A DNA stretch of 64,000 nucleotides, taken from the NCBI GenBank assembly GCA_900542835.1, contig UQPB01000013.1:16053-80052 (forward strand), written 5' to 3'. A program made the position numbers and the translations under genes. The notes under the pieces are model-generated. The model saw only the letters and a list, made by a program, of their open reading frames with translations, was not told the DNA's origin and ran no database searches. The stretch comes from an uncultured Pelosinus sp. (GTDB taxonomy: Bacteria > Bacillota > Negativicutes > Sporomusales > Acetonemataceae). Each line of letters begins with the position of its first letter. Within the stretch, counting starts at the first letter, position 1. Positions 15,826 through 23,622 of this stretch are shown one piece after another.

Positions 15826-18081
15826 ATGCCTTTTTATGCCCATACCAAGGAGGCTGTCAAAACCGGCAAAACCCTGCCGAAAGAGGAATGGCAGCTGCTT
15901 AACGACCATTTAGCGGCGGTCGCCGATCTGGCGGCTGACCGGGCGAATAAGTTTGGCGCCGGTAAAATTGGTTGGATTCTGGGGCTGACGCATGATCTAG
16001 GCAAATATTCAGAAGCTTTTCAGCAGCGTTTGACTGGAATGACGAAAAAGGTTGATCATAAAACCGCTGGGGCGCAGGAGGTTTATCAGAAGTTTGGCAA
16101 CCCTGTGGGGAAGGCGATGGCGTTTGTGATTGCCGGTCATCATGGCGGTTTGCCTGACGGCAATAGCGGCGATCCGAAGAATTTGCCGGAACGTCTTGCC
16201 AAGACGGATATTCCTGCTTATCAGGCTTTCCGTGAAGAACTATCGATCCCTGACCTGTGTCAGGCGGATTTGGCCGGCATGCCGCAACCCAAAAGCCGGG
16301 AGATGGCGGCGTTCAGTTTTTCCTTTTGCATTCGCATGTTGTATTCTTGCCTGGTGGATGCGGATTATCTGGATACGGAACGGTTTATGAAAGTTGAAAA
16401 GTTTTTGCACCGGCCTCAGCCGGTACCCATGCAGGAATTGTTAAGACGCCTGGAACGAAAATTAAATGCTTTTACTAACGACAGTCGTGGCTCTCTGTCA
16501 GTGATCAATCGTGCCAGAAGCGATATTCAGGCACGGTGCTTATCTGTGGCAAAATCGTCTCCCCCCGGACTGTTCTCGCTTACCGTCCCCACCGGTGGCG
16601 GTAAAACCTACGCCTCGTTGGCGTTTGGGCTTAAACATGCGGCTAAGTATAATAAGGACCGGTTAATTTATGTCATCCCCTATACCAGCATTATTGAACA
16701 GAACGCCCAGGTGTTTCGTGAAGTGTTAGAGGACGGAGACTCAGACGGGCAAGCCGTTCTTGAGCATCACAGTAATTTTGATTATCCGGAAGCGGATTTT
16801 GATGACTGGGATGCCAGGGAGAAAGCGCATCGACTGGCGGCAGAGAACTGGGACATGCCGGTTGTCGTGACTACGGCTGTACAATTCTTTGAGTCTCTTT
16901 ATGCCAATACCGGCTCTCGTTGCCGCAAGCTGCACAATCTGGCTAACAGTGTTATTGTGCTTGATGAAGCGCAAATGATGCCGCTTGAGTATTTTAAGCC
17001 CTGTCTTTGGGCATTAGCCGAATTAGTACTTAATTATGGCGCGACCGTTGTCCTGTGCACGGCCACGCAGCCGGTTGTGAACAGCTTGCTGCCCGCCGGG
17101 TTAGTACCGCTGGAGATTATGGAGGATCCGGCGGAGCTTCAACGTATATTTAAACGGGTGACCGTACGTTATGGCTCTAGACTGACTGATGAGACGCTGG
17201 CGGGTATCCTAGAGAAGGAGAAACAAATACTGACCATTGTCAATACCCGGCGTCATGCGCGGTTGCTGTTTGACCGGATGCAGACGAAAACGCAAACCGG
17301 CATTTACCATTTGTCGGCGCGCATGTGTCCGGTGCATCGCAAAGCAGTTTTGGCGAAAATTCGTTGTGCGCTGCAGGCGGCTCAGCCTTGCCGGGTAGTG
17401 TCGACCCAGTTAATCGAAGCCGGTGTGGATGTGGATTTTCCTATTGTATACCGGGCAGCAGCGGGAATTGATTCGATTGCCCAGTCGGCCGGGCGCTGCA
17501 ATCGTGAGGGTAAGCGTCCCGGTGGTGGTCAGGTAACCGTGTTTGAGCCTGAGCCGCATGGCATGCCCAGTGTTGGCCATTTTGCCGCTGTTGCCAAGTT
17601 AACCGGCAGTACGGCCAGACGGTTAGAGGAGCTTGGCGGTGATTTGCTGTCACTGGAAGCGATTGAGGACTACTTTCAACAGCTGTTGGATTTGGAACGG
17701 GAGAATCTGGATCAGAAGGGTATTCTGTCAACAATTAACGATGGCGGCAGCAGTCTGTCATTTCCTTTCTTAAAGATCGCCAGGGAGTTTCAATTGATTG
17801 ACAATGCCACAGTTCCTGTTATCGTTCCGTTTGACGACAAGGCGACCGCGTTAATGGACAAGGCCTGGCAGCATCCGTTTCCAGCTAGTCTGGCACGTTT
17901 GTTTCAGCCATATGTGGTTCAGGTTTACTCGTATGAACTGGCGGCCTTGGTTAAGGCCGGCGCGGTTAAACAAGCTGGAGGCATATTCAATTTCCTGATT
18001 GACAGTGACTATTATGATCCTTTGTTTGGTTTGCGGGAGGCAAAGGAGGTGAAAGCACCGTCCACGGTATTGCTATGGTAA
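15826..18081 (+). CDS. cas3: CRISPR-associated nuclease-helicase Cas3, type I-C
   Basis: A 751-residue effector nuclease that is recruited to the R-loop made by Cascade and degrades the non-target strand. The N-terminal HD nuclease domain shows H56-D57 in LTHDLGKYSEAF and the HH pair in AGHHGG. The SF2 helicase follows with Walker A (TVPTGGGKT, near 254), DEAQ box (near 379), CTATQP (near 411), STQLIEAGVDVDFP (near 525) and the arginine-finger motif QSAGRCNREG (near 551). The length is normal and nothing is broken. It begins the cas operon; cas5 starts 30 bp after its stop. Base composition of the cas genes is less GC-rich than the flanks. Confidence 0.95.
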   Translation: MPFYAHTKEAVKTGKTLPKEEWQLLNDHLAAVADLAADRANKFGAGKIGWILGLTHDLGKYSEAFQQRLTGMTKKVDHKTAGAQEVYQKFGNPVGKAMAFVIAGHHGGLPDGNSGDPKNLPERLAKTDIPAYQAFREELSIPDLCQADLAGMPQPKSREMAAFSFSFCIRMLYSCLVDADYLDTERFMKVEKFLHRPQPVPMQELLRRLERKLNAFTNDSRGSLSVINRARSDIQARCLSVAKSSPPGLFSLTVPTGGGKTYASLAFGLKHAAKYNKDRLIYVIPYTSIIEQNAQVFREVLEDGDSDGQAVLEHHSNFDYPEADFDDWDAREKAHRLAAENWDMPVVVTTAVQFFESLYANTGSRCRKLHNLANSVIVLDEAQMMPLEYFKPCLWALAELVLNYGATVVLCTATQPVVNSLLPAGLVPLEIMEDPAELQRIFKRVTVRYGSRLTDETLAGILEKEKQILTIVNTRRHARLLFDRMQTKTQTGIYHLSARMCPVHRKAVLAKIRCALQAAQPCRVVSTQLIEAGVDVDFPIVYRAAAGIDSIAQSAGRCNREGKRPGGGQVTVFEPEPHGMPSVGHFAAVAKLTGSTARRLEELGGDLLSLEAIEDYFQQLLDLERENLDQKGILSTINDGGSSLSFPFLKIAREFQLIDNATVPVIVPFDDKATALMDKAWQHPFPASLARLFQPYVVQVYSYELAALVKAGAVKQAGGIFNFLIDSDYYDPLFGLREAKEVKAPSTVLLW

Positions 18082-18111
18082 TTCAGCCTATTTCAAAGAA
18101 GGGAGAGGCTT

Positions 18112-18762
18112 ATGGGCTTTGGTATTAAACTCAGGGTCTGGGGCGATTATGCCTGCTTTACCCGTCCGGAGATGAAGACGGAACGAGTAAGCTATGATGT
18201 GATGACCCCGTCGGCGGCGCGTGGTATTCTTGAGGCAGTTTACTGGAAACCGGCGATTGTTTGGCGAATAGATCGTATTCATGTGATGAAGCCGGTTCGG
18301 TTTGATTCGATTCGTAGAAATGAAGTGGCAGGTAAAATTTCTGAACGGAATATCAAAACAGCCATGAGGGGGGGGCGCGTCGATCTTCATCAATACGCGG
18401 CCGAAGATCGGCAACAGCGGGCGGCGTTGGTTCTGCGCGATGTCGAATATGTGATTGAGGCGCACTTCGATATGACCGATAAGGCTGGCGAAAGTGACAC
18501 GCCGGCGAAGCATTACGCCATTTTTTTGCGACGGGCTAAATCTGGCCAGTGCCACATGCGTCCTTACTTCGGGTGCCGTGAATTTCCTGTTGCCTTTGAA
18601 CTGGTCGAGGCTGTTTCTCCTTCCATGCTGACAGGAGAGCAGGATTTGGGATGGATGCTTTGGGATATTAATTTTGCGGCGGGCATGCAGCCGGTTTTTT
18701 TTCGTCCGGTCATGAAGGATGGTATTGTGGATGCCCGGCTGACGAAGGGGGAAGGAGTTTGA
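18112..18762 (+). CDS. cas5c: Cas5c (Cas5d), crRNA-processing endonuclease of type I-C
   Basis: A 216-residue RAMP protein. In type I-C, which lacks Cas6, Cas5 cuts the repeat hairpin of pre-crRNA and stays on the 5' handle within Cascade. The family start (KLRVWGDYACFTRPEMKTERVSYDVMTPSAARGILEAVYW) is clear, as is the later PYFGCREFPV region. GGGAGAGG precedes the ATG. Its stop overlaps the TTG start of cas8c by 4 bp. The same enzyme could act on the hairpin in the cas3 upstream region. Confidence 0.93.
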   Translation: MGFGIKLRVWGDYACFTRPEMKTERVSYDVMTPSAARGILEAVYWKPAIVWRIDRIHVMKPVRFDSIRRNEVAGKISERNIKTAMRGGRVDLHQYAAEDRQQRAALVLRDVEYVIEAHFDMTDKAGESDTPAKHYAIFLRRAKSGQCHMRPYFGCREFPVAFELVEAVSPSMLTGEQDLGWMLWDINFAAGMQPVFFRPVMKDGIVDARLTKGEGV

Positions 18763-20573
18763 TTTTACAGGCTCTGAATGAGCATTATCAACGGCTGCTT
18801 GATGAGCCGGACTCGGGCGTTGCGCCGCCGGGTTATAGCCCGGCCAAGGTATCGCATGCGCTGGTCATCGCGGCTTCCGGTCAACTTCTGGATATTTTGC
18901 CGCTGTCAGACCGGGAGGGGAAACGCAGTGTGCCCAAGGTTCTGCTGGTACCGGAACAGGTGAAGCGAACCTCAGGGATTGCTGCCAATATTCTTTGTGA
19001 CAGTATCTCCTATGTACTGGGTTTTGAGCGGGATAAGCAGGGGGCTGTCAGGCTGTTTCCGGATAAGTACCTGGAGTTTTATCATAGAAATGAACAATTT
19101 TTAAGCGGCATAGAATGCCGGGAGGCTGCGGCAGTTAACGCCTTTTTAGCGGCCTGGAATCCTGCTTGTGCGGTTGAGCACCCCGTCGTCGCCGCTGCGT
19201 TGGAGGGATTGACCGGAGCGAGTAATTTTGTTTTTAAACTGGATGGAGTTCCTGGATATGTGCATGAACATCCGGATATTCGCGCCGCGTGGGAAGCTAT
19301 GGAGCAGGGGGCAGGCAACGTCGTGGCAGAGCAATGCTTAATTTTAGGCAAAACGCTGCAGATTGCCAGAATTCATCCGCTAATTAAGGGGGTTGCCGGG
19401 GCCCAGTCGAGTGGCGCGTCCCTGGTGTCCTTCAATGCGGAAGCATTTACCTCTTATGGGAAGTCGCAAAGCTTTAATGCTCCCGTCAGCCAGCAAGCGG
19501 CATTTGCCTATGGGACTGCTTTGAATTACTTAATTGCCAGTGATAGAAACCGGGTCCGGCTGGCCGATACGACAATGGTGTTCTGGGCTGATAAGAAGAA
19601 CGGCAAAGCCGAAGAAGCCGTGCTTTCCTGGTGCCTCGATCCGATCGAACCCGCCGCAGCAACTGAAGAGAACACCAACTGGCGATTGGCGCCGGAAGCC
19701 GTGTTGCAGGCAAAAACAATCTTTGAGCGGGTCAAAGCAGGGCTTCCTGCCGGCGACTCCGCGTTTGACCGCAATACCCGCTGCTATATGCTGGGTCTTT
19801 CACCAAATGCCGCCCGCCTGTCGGTGCGGTTTTGGCAAGTCAGCGAGTTTGGCGATGTGCTTGCAAAAGTCGCGCAGCATTATACGGATATGGAGATTGA
19901 CGGCAGTGACCGTATCGGCGGTATGATATCACCATGGCGAACCTTGAAAGCGCTGGCGGTTCAGGAGGATGCGAGAAATATTCCGCCTCTGCTCGGCGGG
20001 CAATTTCTTAACAGTATGTTGTCCGGGCGCCCATATCCGCAGTCGATTTTTCAGGCCGCGCTGCTGCGTTGCCGGACCGGTGGCGATGCTGGCGGTGTAA
20101 GCATTATCCGGGCGGCAGTCATTAAAGCTTTTTTACGCCGGCAGTATCGTTTGCAAAATAACCTGAAAGAGGAGGCTACCGTTACCGTGAGTTTAAATGA
20201 AGGCAACTTGAATCCCGCCTATCTGCTGGGCAGATTATTTTCCTTATTAGAAAAAGTGCAGAGGGACGCGTTGGGAAACGCGATTAATGCGACCATCCGC
20301 GACCGTTATTTTGGCGCGGCATCGGCAACGCCGGGCGCGGTATTTCCTTTACTGCTCCGCTTGTCGCGGCATCATATTTCAAAAGCAAAATATGGCGAGC
20401 TGATTGACAGGCAGATTCAAACGGTTATGAATGGATTAAGCGGATCAGAGGGATTCCCCAAGCATCTTTCGATGGAACAGCAAGGACTTTTCGTTCTGGG
20501 GTATTACCATCAGAACCAGGCTAATTATAAAAAGAACGAATCGATCAAAGAAGGAGAGGTTGATCCGGTATGA
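18759..20573 (+). CDS. cas8c: Cas8c (Csd1), large subunit of type I-C Cascade
   Basis: A 604-residue Cascade large subunit that recognises the PAM and helps recruit Cas3. It starts with TTG directly after GGGGAAGGAG and overlaps the cas5 stop. The N-terminus (ILQALNEHYQRLL) and the C-terminal GRLFSLLEKVQ / RDRYFGAASATPGAVFP block are typical of Csd1. The length fits the family (about 570-640 residues). The C-terminal part is also the usual place for an internally translated small subunit, and a candidate start is seen here (separate entry). Its stop overlaps the cas7 ATG by 4 bp. Confidence 0.93.
   Translation: MILQALNEHYQRLLDEPDSGVAPPGYSPAKVSHALVIAASGQLLDILPLSDREGKRSVPKVLLVPEQVKRTSGIAANILCDSISYVLGFERDKQGAVRLFPDKYLEFYHRNEQFLSGIECREAAAVNAFLAAWNPACAVEHPVVAAALEGLTGASNFVFKLDGVPGYVHEHPDIRAAWEAMEQGAGNVVAEQCLILGKTLQIARIHPLIKGVAGAQSSGASLVSFNAEAFTSYGKSQSFNAPVSQQAAFAYGTALNYLIASDRNRVRLADTTMVFWADKKNGKAEEAVLSWCLDPIEPAAATEENTNWRLAPEAVLQAKTIFERVKAGLPAGDSAFDRNTRCYMLGLSPNAARLSVRFWQVSEFGDVLAKVAQHYTDMEIDGSDRIGGMISPWRTLKALAVQEDARNIPPLLGGQFLNSMLSGRPYPQSIFQAALLRCRTGGDAGGVSIIRAAVIKAFLRRQYRLQNNLKEEATVTVSLNEGNLNPAYLLGRLFSLLEKVQRDALGNAINATIRDRYFGAASATPGAVFPLLLRLSRHHISKAKYGELIDRQIQTVMNGLSGSEGFPKHLSMEQQGLFVLGYYHQNQANYKKNESIKEGEVDPV
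20187..20573 (+). CDS. cas11c: Candidate internal Cas11c small subunit within cas8c
   Basis: In type I-C systems the small subunit Cas11 is made by internal, in-frame translation of the 3' end of cas8c. Here an in-frame GTG at 20187 (cas8c codon 477) is preceded by GAGGAGG at 20169-20175, an unusually strong ribosome site for the inside of a gene. The product would be 128 residues, beginning VSLNEGNLNPAYLLGRLFS, close to the size known for Cas11c (about 120). The start lies in a stretch that often begins Cas11c. No experiment supports it here, so it is an inference from position and the ribosome site. Confidence 0.6.
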   Translation: MSLNEGNLNPAYLLGRLFSLLEKVQRDALGNAINATIRDRYFGAASATPGAVFPLLLRLSRHHISKAKYGELIDRQIQTVMNGLSGSEGFPKHLSMEQQGLFVLGYYHQNQANYKKNESIKEGEVDPV

Positions 20574-21433
20574 GCAATGTAATTACGAAACGGTATGAAT
20601 TTGTGTTGTTTTTTGAAGTGGAAAACGGTAATCCCAATGGCGATCCGGATGCGGGTAATATGCCGCGTCTGGATCCGGAAACCAGTCATGGTCTGGTTAC
20701 AGATGTTTGCCTGAAACGCAAGGTGCGTAATTATATCGAGCTGGCTAAAGGCGGTTCTGCACCGTTTGATATTTACGTCCGGGAAAATGCGGTTTTGAAC
20801 GATGTCAATAGCGAAGCATATAAAGACCTTGATATTGAGCCGGAGGCAAAGAAGCTGCCGAAGGATACCGGTAAGGCAAAATCACTTACCCAGTACATGT
20901 GCGACCGATTTTATGATATCCGGGCTTTTGGGGCGGTCATGACAACCGAGGTTAATTGCGGCCAGGTTCGCGGCCCGATTCAGTTTAGCTTTGCAAAAAG
21001 CATCGATCCGATTATTCCGCAGGAGATTACGATTACCCGCATGGCAGTGACCAATAAAAAGGATGCGGAAAAAGAACGCACCATGGGCAGGAAGCACATT
21101 GTTCCGTATGCGCTGTACCGGGCGGAGGGGTATGTATCGGCTCCCTTGGCAGCCAGGACCGGCTTCTCGGAAGCAGACCTGGAATTGCTTTGGCAGGCAT
21201 TGCTGAATATGTTTGAGCATGATCATTCCGCCGCCCGCGGTAAAATGGCCAGCCGTAAGCTGGTTGTTTTCGAGCACTCGGCAGCATTGGGGAATGCACC
21301 GGCGCATAAGCTGTTCGAGCTGGTGACGGCTGTGCGTCTTGATGAAACTAAACCGCCGCGCGCCTTTGCCGATTATCAGATTGTTGTTGATCACATCGGC
21401 AAACCGGAAGGCGTTACCATCCGTGAATTCTGA
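20570..21433 (+). CDS. cas7c: Cas7c (Csd2), crRNA backbone subunit
   Basis: A 287-residue RAMP protein that forms the helical backbone along the crRNA spacer in Cascade. The N-terminus has the Csd2 signature (FEVENGNPNGDPDAGNMPR), followed by TDVCLKRKVRNY, and a glycine-containing VRGPIQFSFAKSIDPI segment. The length matches the family (about 285-290). It overlaps the cas8c stop by 4 bp and the cas4 start by 1 bp (TGATG), so the operon is tightly coupled. Confidence 0.95.
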   Translation: MSNVITKRYEFVLFFEVENGNPNGDPDAGNMPRLDPETSHGLVTDVCLKRKVRNYIELAKGGSAPFDIYVRENAVLNDVNSEAYKDLDIEPEAKKLPKDTGKAKSLTQYMCDRFYDIRAFGAVMTTEVNCGQVRGPIQFSFAKSIDPIIPQEITITRMAVTNKKDAEKERTMGRKHIVPYALYRAEGYVSAPLAARTGFSEADLELLWQALLNMFEHDHSAARGKMASRKLVVFEHSAALGNAPAHKLFELVTAVRLDETKPPRAFADYQIVVDHIGKPEGVTIREF

Positions 21434-22125
21434 TGGACAGCATCCCTGAAGACGACTTCCTGATGTTATCCGGCATTCAACACATGGCTTTTTGCGAACG
21501 GCAGTGGGCACTGATTCATGTCGAGCAGCTATGGGCGGAAAATGTCCGTACCGTTGAGGGCGCGCAACTGCACGAACGCACCGATGACCCCTTTGAGGAT
21601 GAGACACGGAAAACACTGCGGACGGTGCGAGCGATGCCGCTGGTCTCAAGGCGGCTTGGCCTGCGCGGGATTGCCGATGTGGTTGAATTCTATCAGGCAG
21701 AGGCAGAGATAGAGGGACAGGGCTGCCGTCTGGCGGGACGGCGGGGCTGGTGGCGGCCGGTGCCGGTGGAGTATAAGCGCGGCCGCCCTAAACGTGACGA
21801 CCGTGACGCCGTGCAGCTTTGCGCCCAGGCGATGGCCCTGGAGGAAATGCTGAACATCACCATTGCCAGCGGCTTTTTATTCTACTGGCAAACCAAGCAT
21901 CGCCAGGAGATTCTCCTGGACGCCGCGTTGCGCCAACAAACGATAGAGCTGGCCGGACGGATGCACCAATTTGTCCAAGAAGGGCGAACGCCGCCGGCGC
22001 CAAAGGGAAAACGATGCAAGGAATGTTCGCTGATTGAGCAGTGCCAGCCGAAATGGAGCAACAAACAGCGATCTGTCCGGTTGTATTTGCAGCGGATGAG
22101 CCGCATGGAGGAGGACGGGGTTTGA
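21433..22125 (+). CDS. cas4: Cas4, PAM-processing nuclease for spacer acquisition
   Basis: A 230-residue RecB-type nuclease with an iron-sulfur cluster that trims prespacers and defines the PAM end with Cas1-Cas2. C21 (in AFCERQW) and the C-terminal cysteines C195, C198 and C204 (CKECSLIEQC) would hold the 4Fe-4S cluster. The nuclease motifs are visible as GIADVVEF and PVEYKRGRPK, then a QLCAQAMALEEM helix. The gene looks complete. Its stop overlaps the TTG start of cas1. With cas1 interrupted downstream, it may now have no partner. Confidence 0.93.
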   Translation: MDSIPEDDFLMLSGIQHMAFCERQWALIHVEQLWAENVRTVEGAQLHERTDDPFEDETRKTLRTVRAMPLVSRRLGLRGIADVVEFYQAEAEIEGQGCRLAGRRGWWRPVPVEYKRGRPKRDDRDAVQLCAQAMALEEMLNITIASGFLFYWQTKHRQEILLDAALRQQTIELAGRMHQFVQEGRTPPAPKGKRCKECSLIEQCQPKWSNKQRSVRLYLQRMSRMEEDGV

Positions 22126-23153
22126 GGAGGCTGTTGAATACCTTATATGTCACCTTGCCGGATGCGTACCTGGCCTGTGACGGGGAAAATGTCCTCATCA
22201 AGATATTTGATGAAGTGAAATTTCGCATCCCGGTGCATAACCTGGAGGGAATTGTCTGTTTTGGCTTTGCCGGCGCCAGTCCCGGCCTGATGCATCTTTG
22301 CTGCGAACGCGGTGTAGCGCTGTCGTTTTTAACCGCATACGGCAAGTTTATGGGACGGGTCAACGGCCGGATTTCCGGCAATGTGCTGCTGCGGCGCACA
22401 CAGTATCGCTGGGCGGATGATTTGAATGAAGCGACGCGTCTGGCGAAACGGTTTATTACCGCGAAGATCATTAACAGCCGGGCAGTCTTGCACCGGGCCT
22501 TGCGGGATCATGCTGATGCTATCGATTGTTCGCCTGTTGAGGCTGCTTTGCAGGCAATGGCGAAAATGCCGTCGCGTCTGGAACGGGCAAATAGCGGCGA
22601 CGAAATCCGGGGAATCGAAGGCGAAGCGGCGCAGCTTTAGTTTTCGAACTTTAATCAATTGCTGCGGAGTCAGCAGGATGACTTTTCCCTGTCTGGCAGG
22701 AATCGCCGTCCGCCTACAGACAGGATTAATGCCTTGCTATCCTTTCTCTACACCCTGCTGGCGCATGAGGTGACCGCCGCGTTAGAAAGTGTGGGTCTGG
22801 ACCCGCAGGTTGGTTTTCTGCATCGGGACCGCCCCGGTCGTGCCAGTCTGGCGCTCGATGTCATGGAGGAGTTAAGGCCACACTTGGCTGACCGTTTGGC
22901 GGTCACGCTGATTAATCGCAATCAGATTAACGCCAAGGGGTTTGTCATCAAAGAAAATGGCGCCGTAGTCATGTCTGATGATACCCGCAAAGAAGTGTTG
23001 ACTGCCTGGCAAAAGCGCAAACAGGAGGAAATCACCCATCCTTATTTAGAAGAAAAAATTCCGTTGGGGCTTATTCCTTATGTCCAGGCACTTTTACTGG
23101 CACGGCATCTGCGGGGCGATCTGGACGATTATCCGCCGTTTTTCTGGAAATGA
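22122..23153 (+). pseudogene. cas1: Cas1 integrase interrupted by an in-frame amber codon
   Basis: Read through, this is a 343-residue type I-C Cas1, the normal length. It starts with TTG at 22122 overlapping the cas4 stop. Codon 173 (22638-22640) is TAG, flanked in the same frame by GIEGEAAQL and FSNFNQLL; family members have an aromatic residue, usually Tyr, at this point. There is no indel. The truncated product would keep the first metal-binding glutamate (E166 in GIEG) but lose H234 and the acidic cluster D246-E250, all needed for integration. No ribosome site is seen for a restart after the stop. Either acquisition is dead, or the amber is read through or is a sequencing error. Confidence 0.9.
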
Positions 23154-23163
23154 GGAATTTACA

Positions 23164-23454
23164 ATGATGGTACTCATTACCTATGATGTTAATGTGACGA
23201 CTGAAAAAGGCAAGACACGGCTGCGGCGTGTGGCCAAGCAGTGTGTCAATCATGGACAACGGGTACAGAATTCTGTGTTCGAATGTCTGCTGGATCCAAC
23301 CCAATTTGCCCAGTTGAAGCATCGGTTGGAAGCGATCATTGATCCGGAGACCGATAGCTTACGTTATTATTTTCTCGGCAGCAATTGGAAAACAAGAGTG
23401 GAACATGTCGGTGCTGGCGCCGGCTATGATCCGGAAGGGATGCTGCTGGTGTAG
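23164..23454 (+). CDS. cas2: Cas2, partner of Cas1 in spacer acquisition
   Basis: A 96-residue ferredoxin-fold protein that bridges two Cas1 dimers in the integrase. The ATG at 23164 follows GAGGAA. The family features are VLITYDVNVTTEKGKTRLRRVAK at the start (with the conserved Asp in ITYDV), QNSVFECLLD in the middle, and SLRYYFLG near the end. It is complete and ends 168 bp before the first repeat. Without Cas1 it is not expected to support acquisition. Confidence 0.94.
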   Translation: MMVLITYDVNVTTEKGKTRLRRVAKQCVNHGQRVQNSVFECLLDPTQFAQLKHRLEAIIDPETDSLRYYFLGSNWKTRVEHVGAGAGYDPEGMLLV

Positions 23455-23622
23455 TGCGAACCTCATGTGCTCATTGATTTCCCGGGAGGTTCGCAGGTCA
23501 GCATTTATGCGGCCTGAAAGCGGATTGACTGTGGAAAAAGAGTCAATCTTTGGGTCAGTTAATGGAGGTTCGCGGAATTGGTGATCCCGGGCCTTGATTT
23601 TACTGGCATCAGAATAGGAACT
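23455..23622 (+). promoter_or_regulatory. CRISPR leader
   Basis: The 168-bp stretch between cas2 and the first repeat is the expected leader and promoter for the array. It contains GCGAACCTC (23456-23464) inverted against GAGGTTCGC (23486-23494), a direct repeat GGAGGTTCGC at 23485 and 23564, and an 8-bp inverted repeat GATTGACT/AGTCAATC (23523-23548). These may be sites for integration host proteins or for transcription. A shorter copy of this leader lies before cas3. Confidence 0.75.

Noticed and set aside
22659..23153. Second half of cas1 as a separately translated gene
   Set aside because: The frame is continuous with the upstream half, it starts within a conserved motif, and no ribosome site precedes the first start codons.
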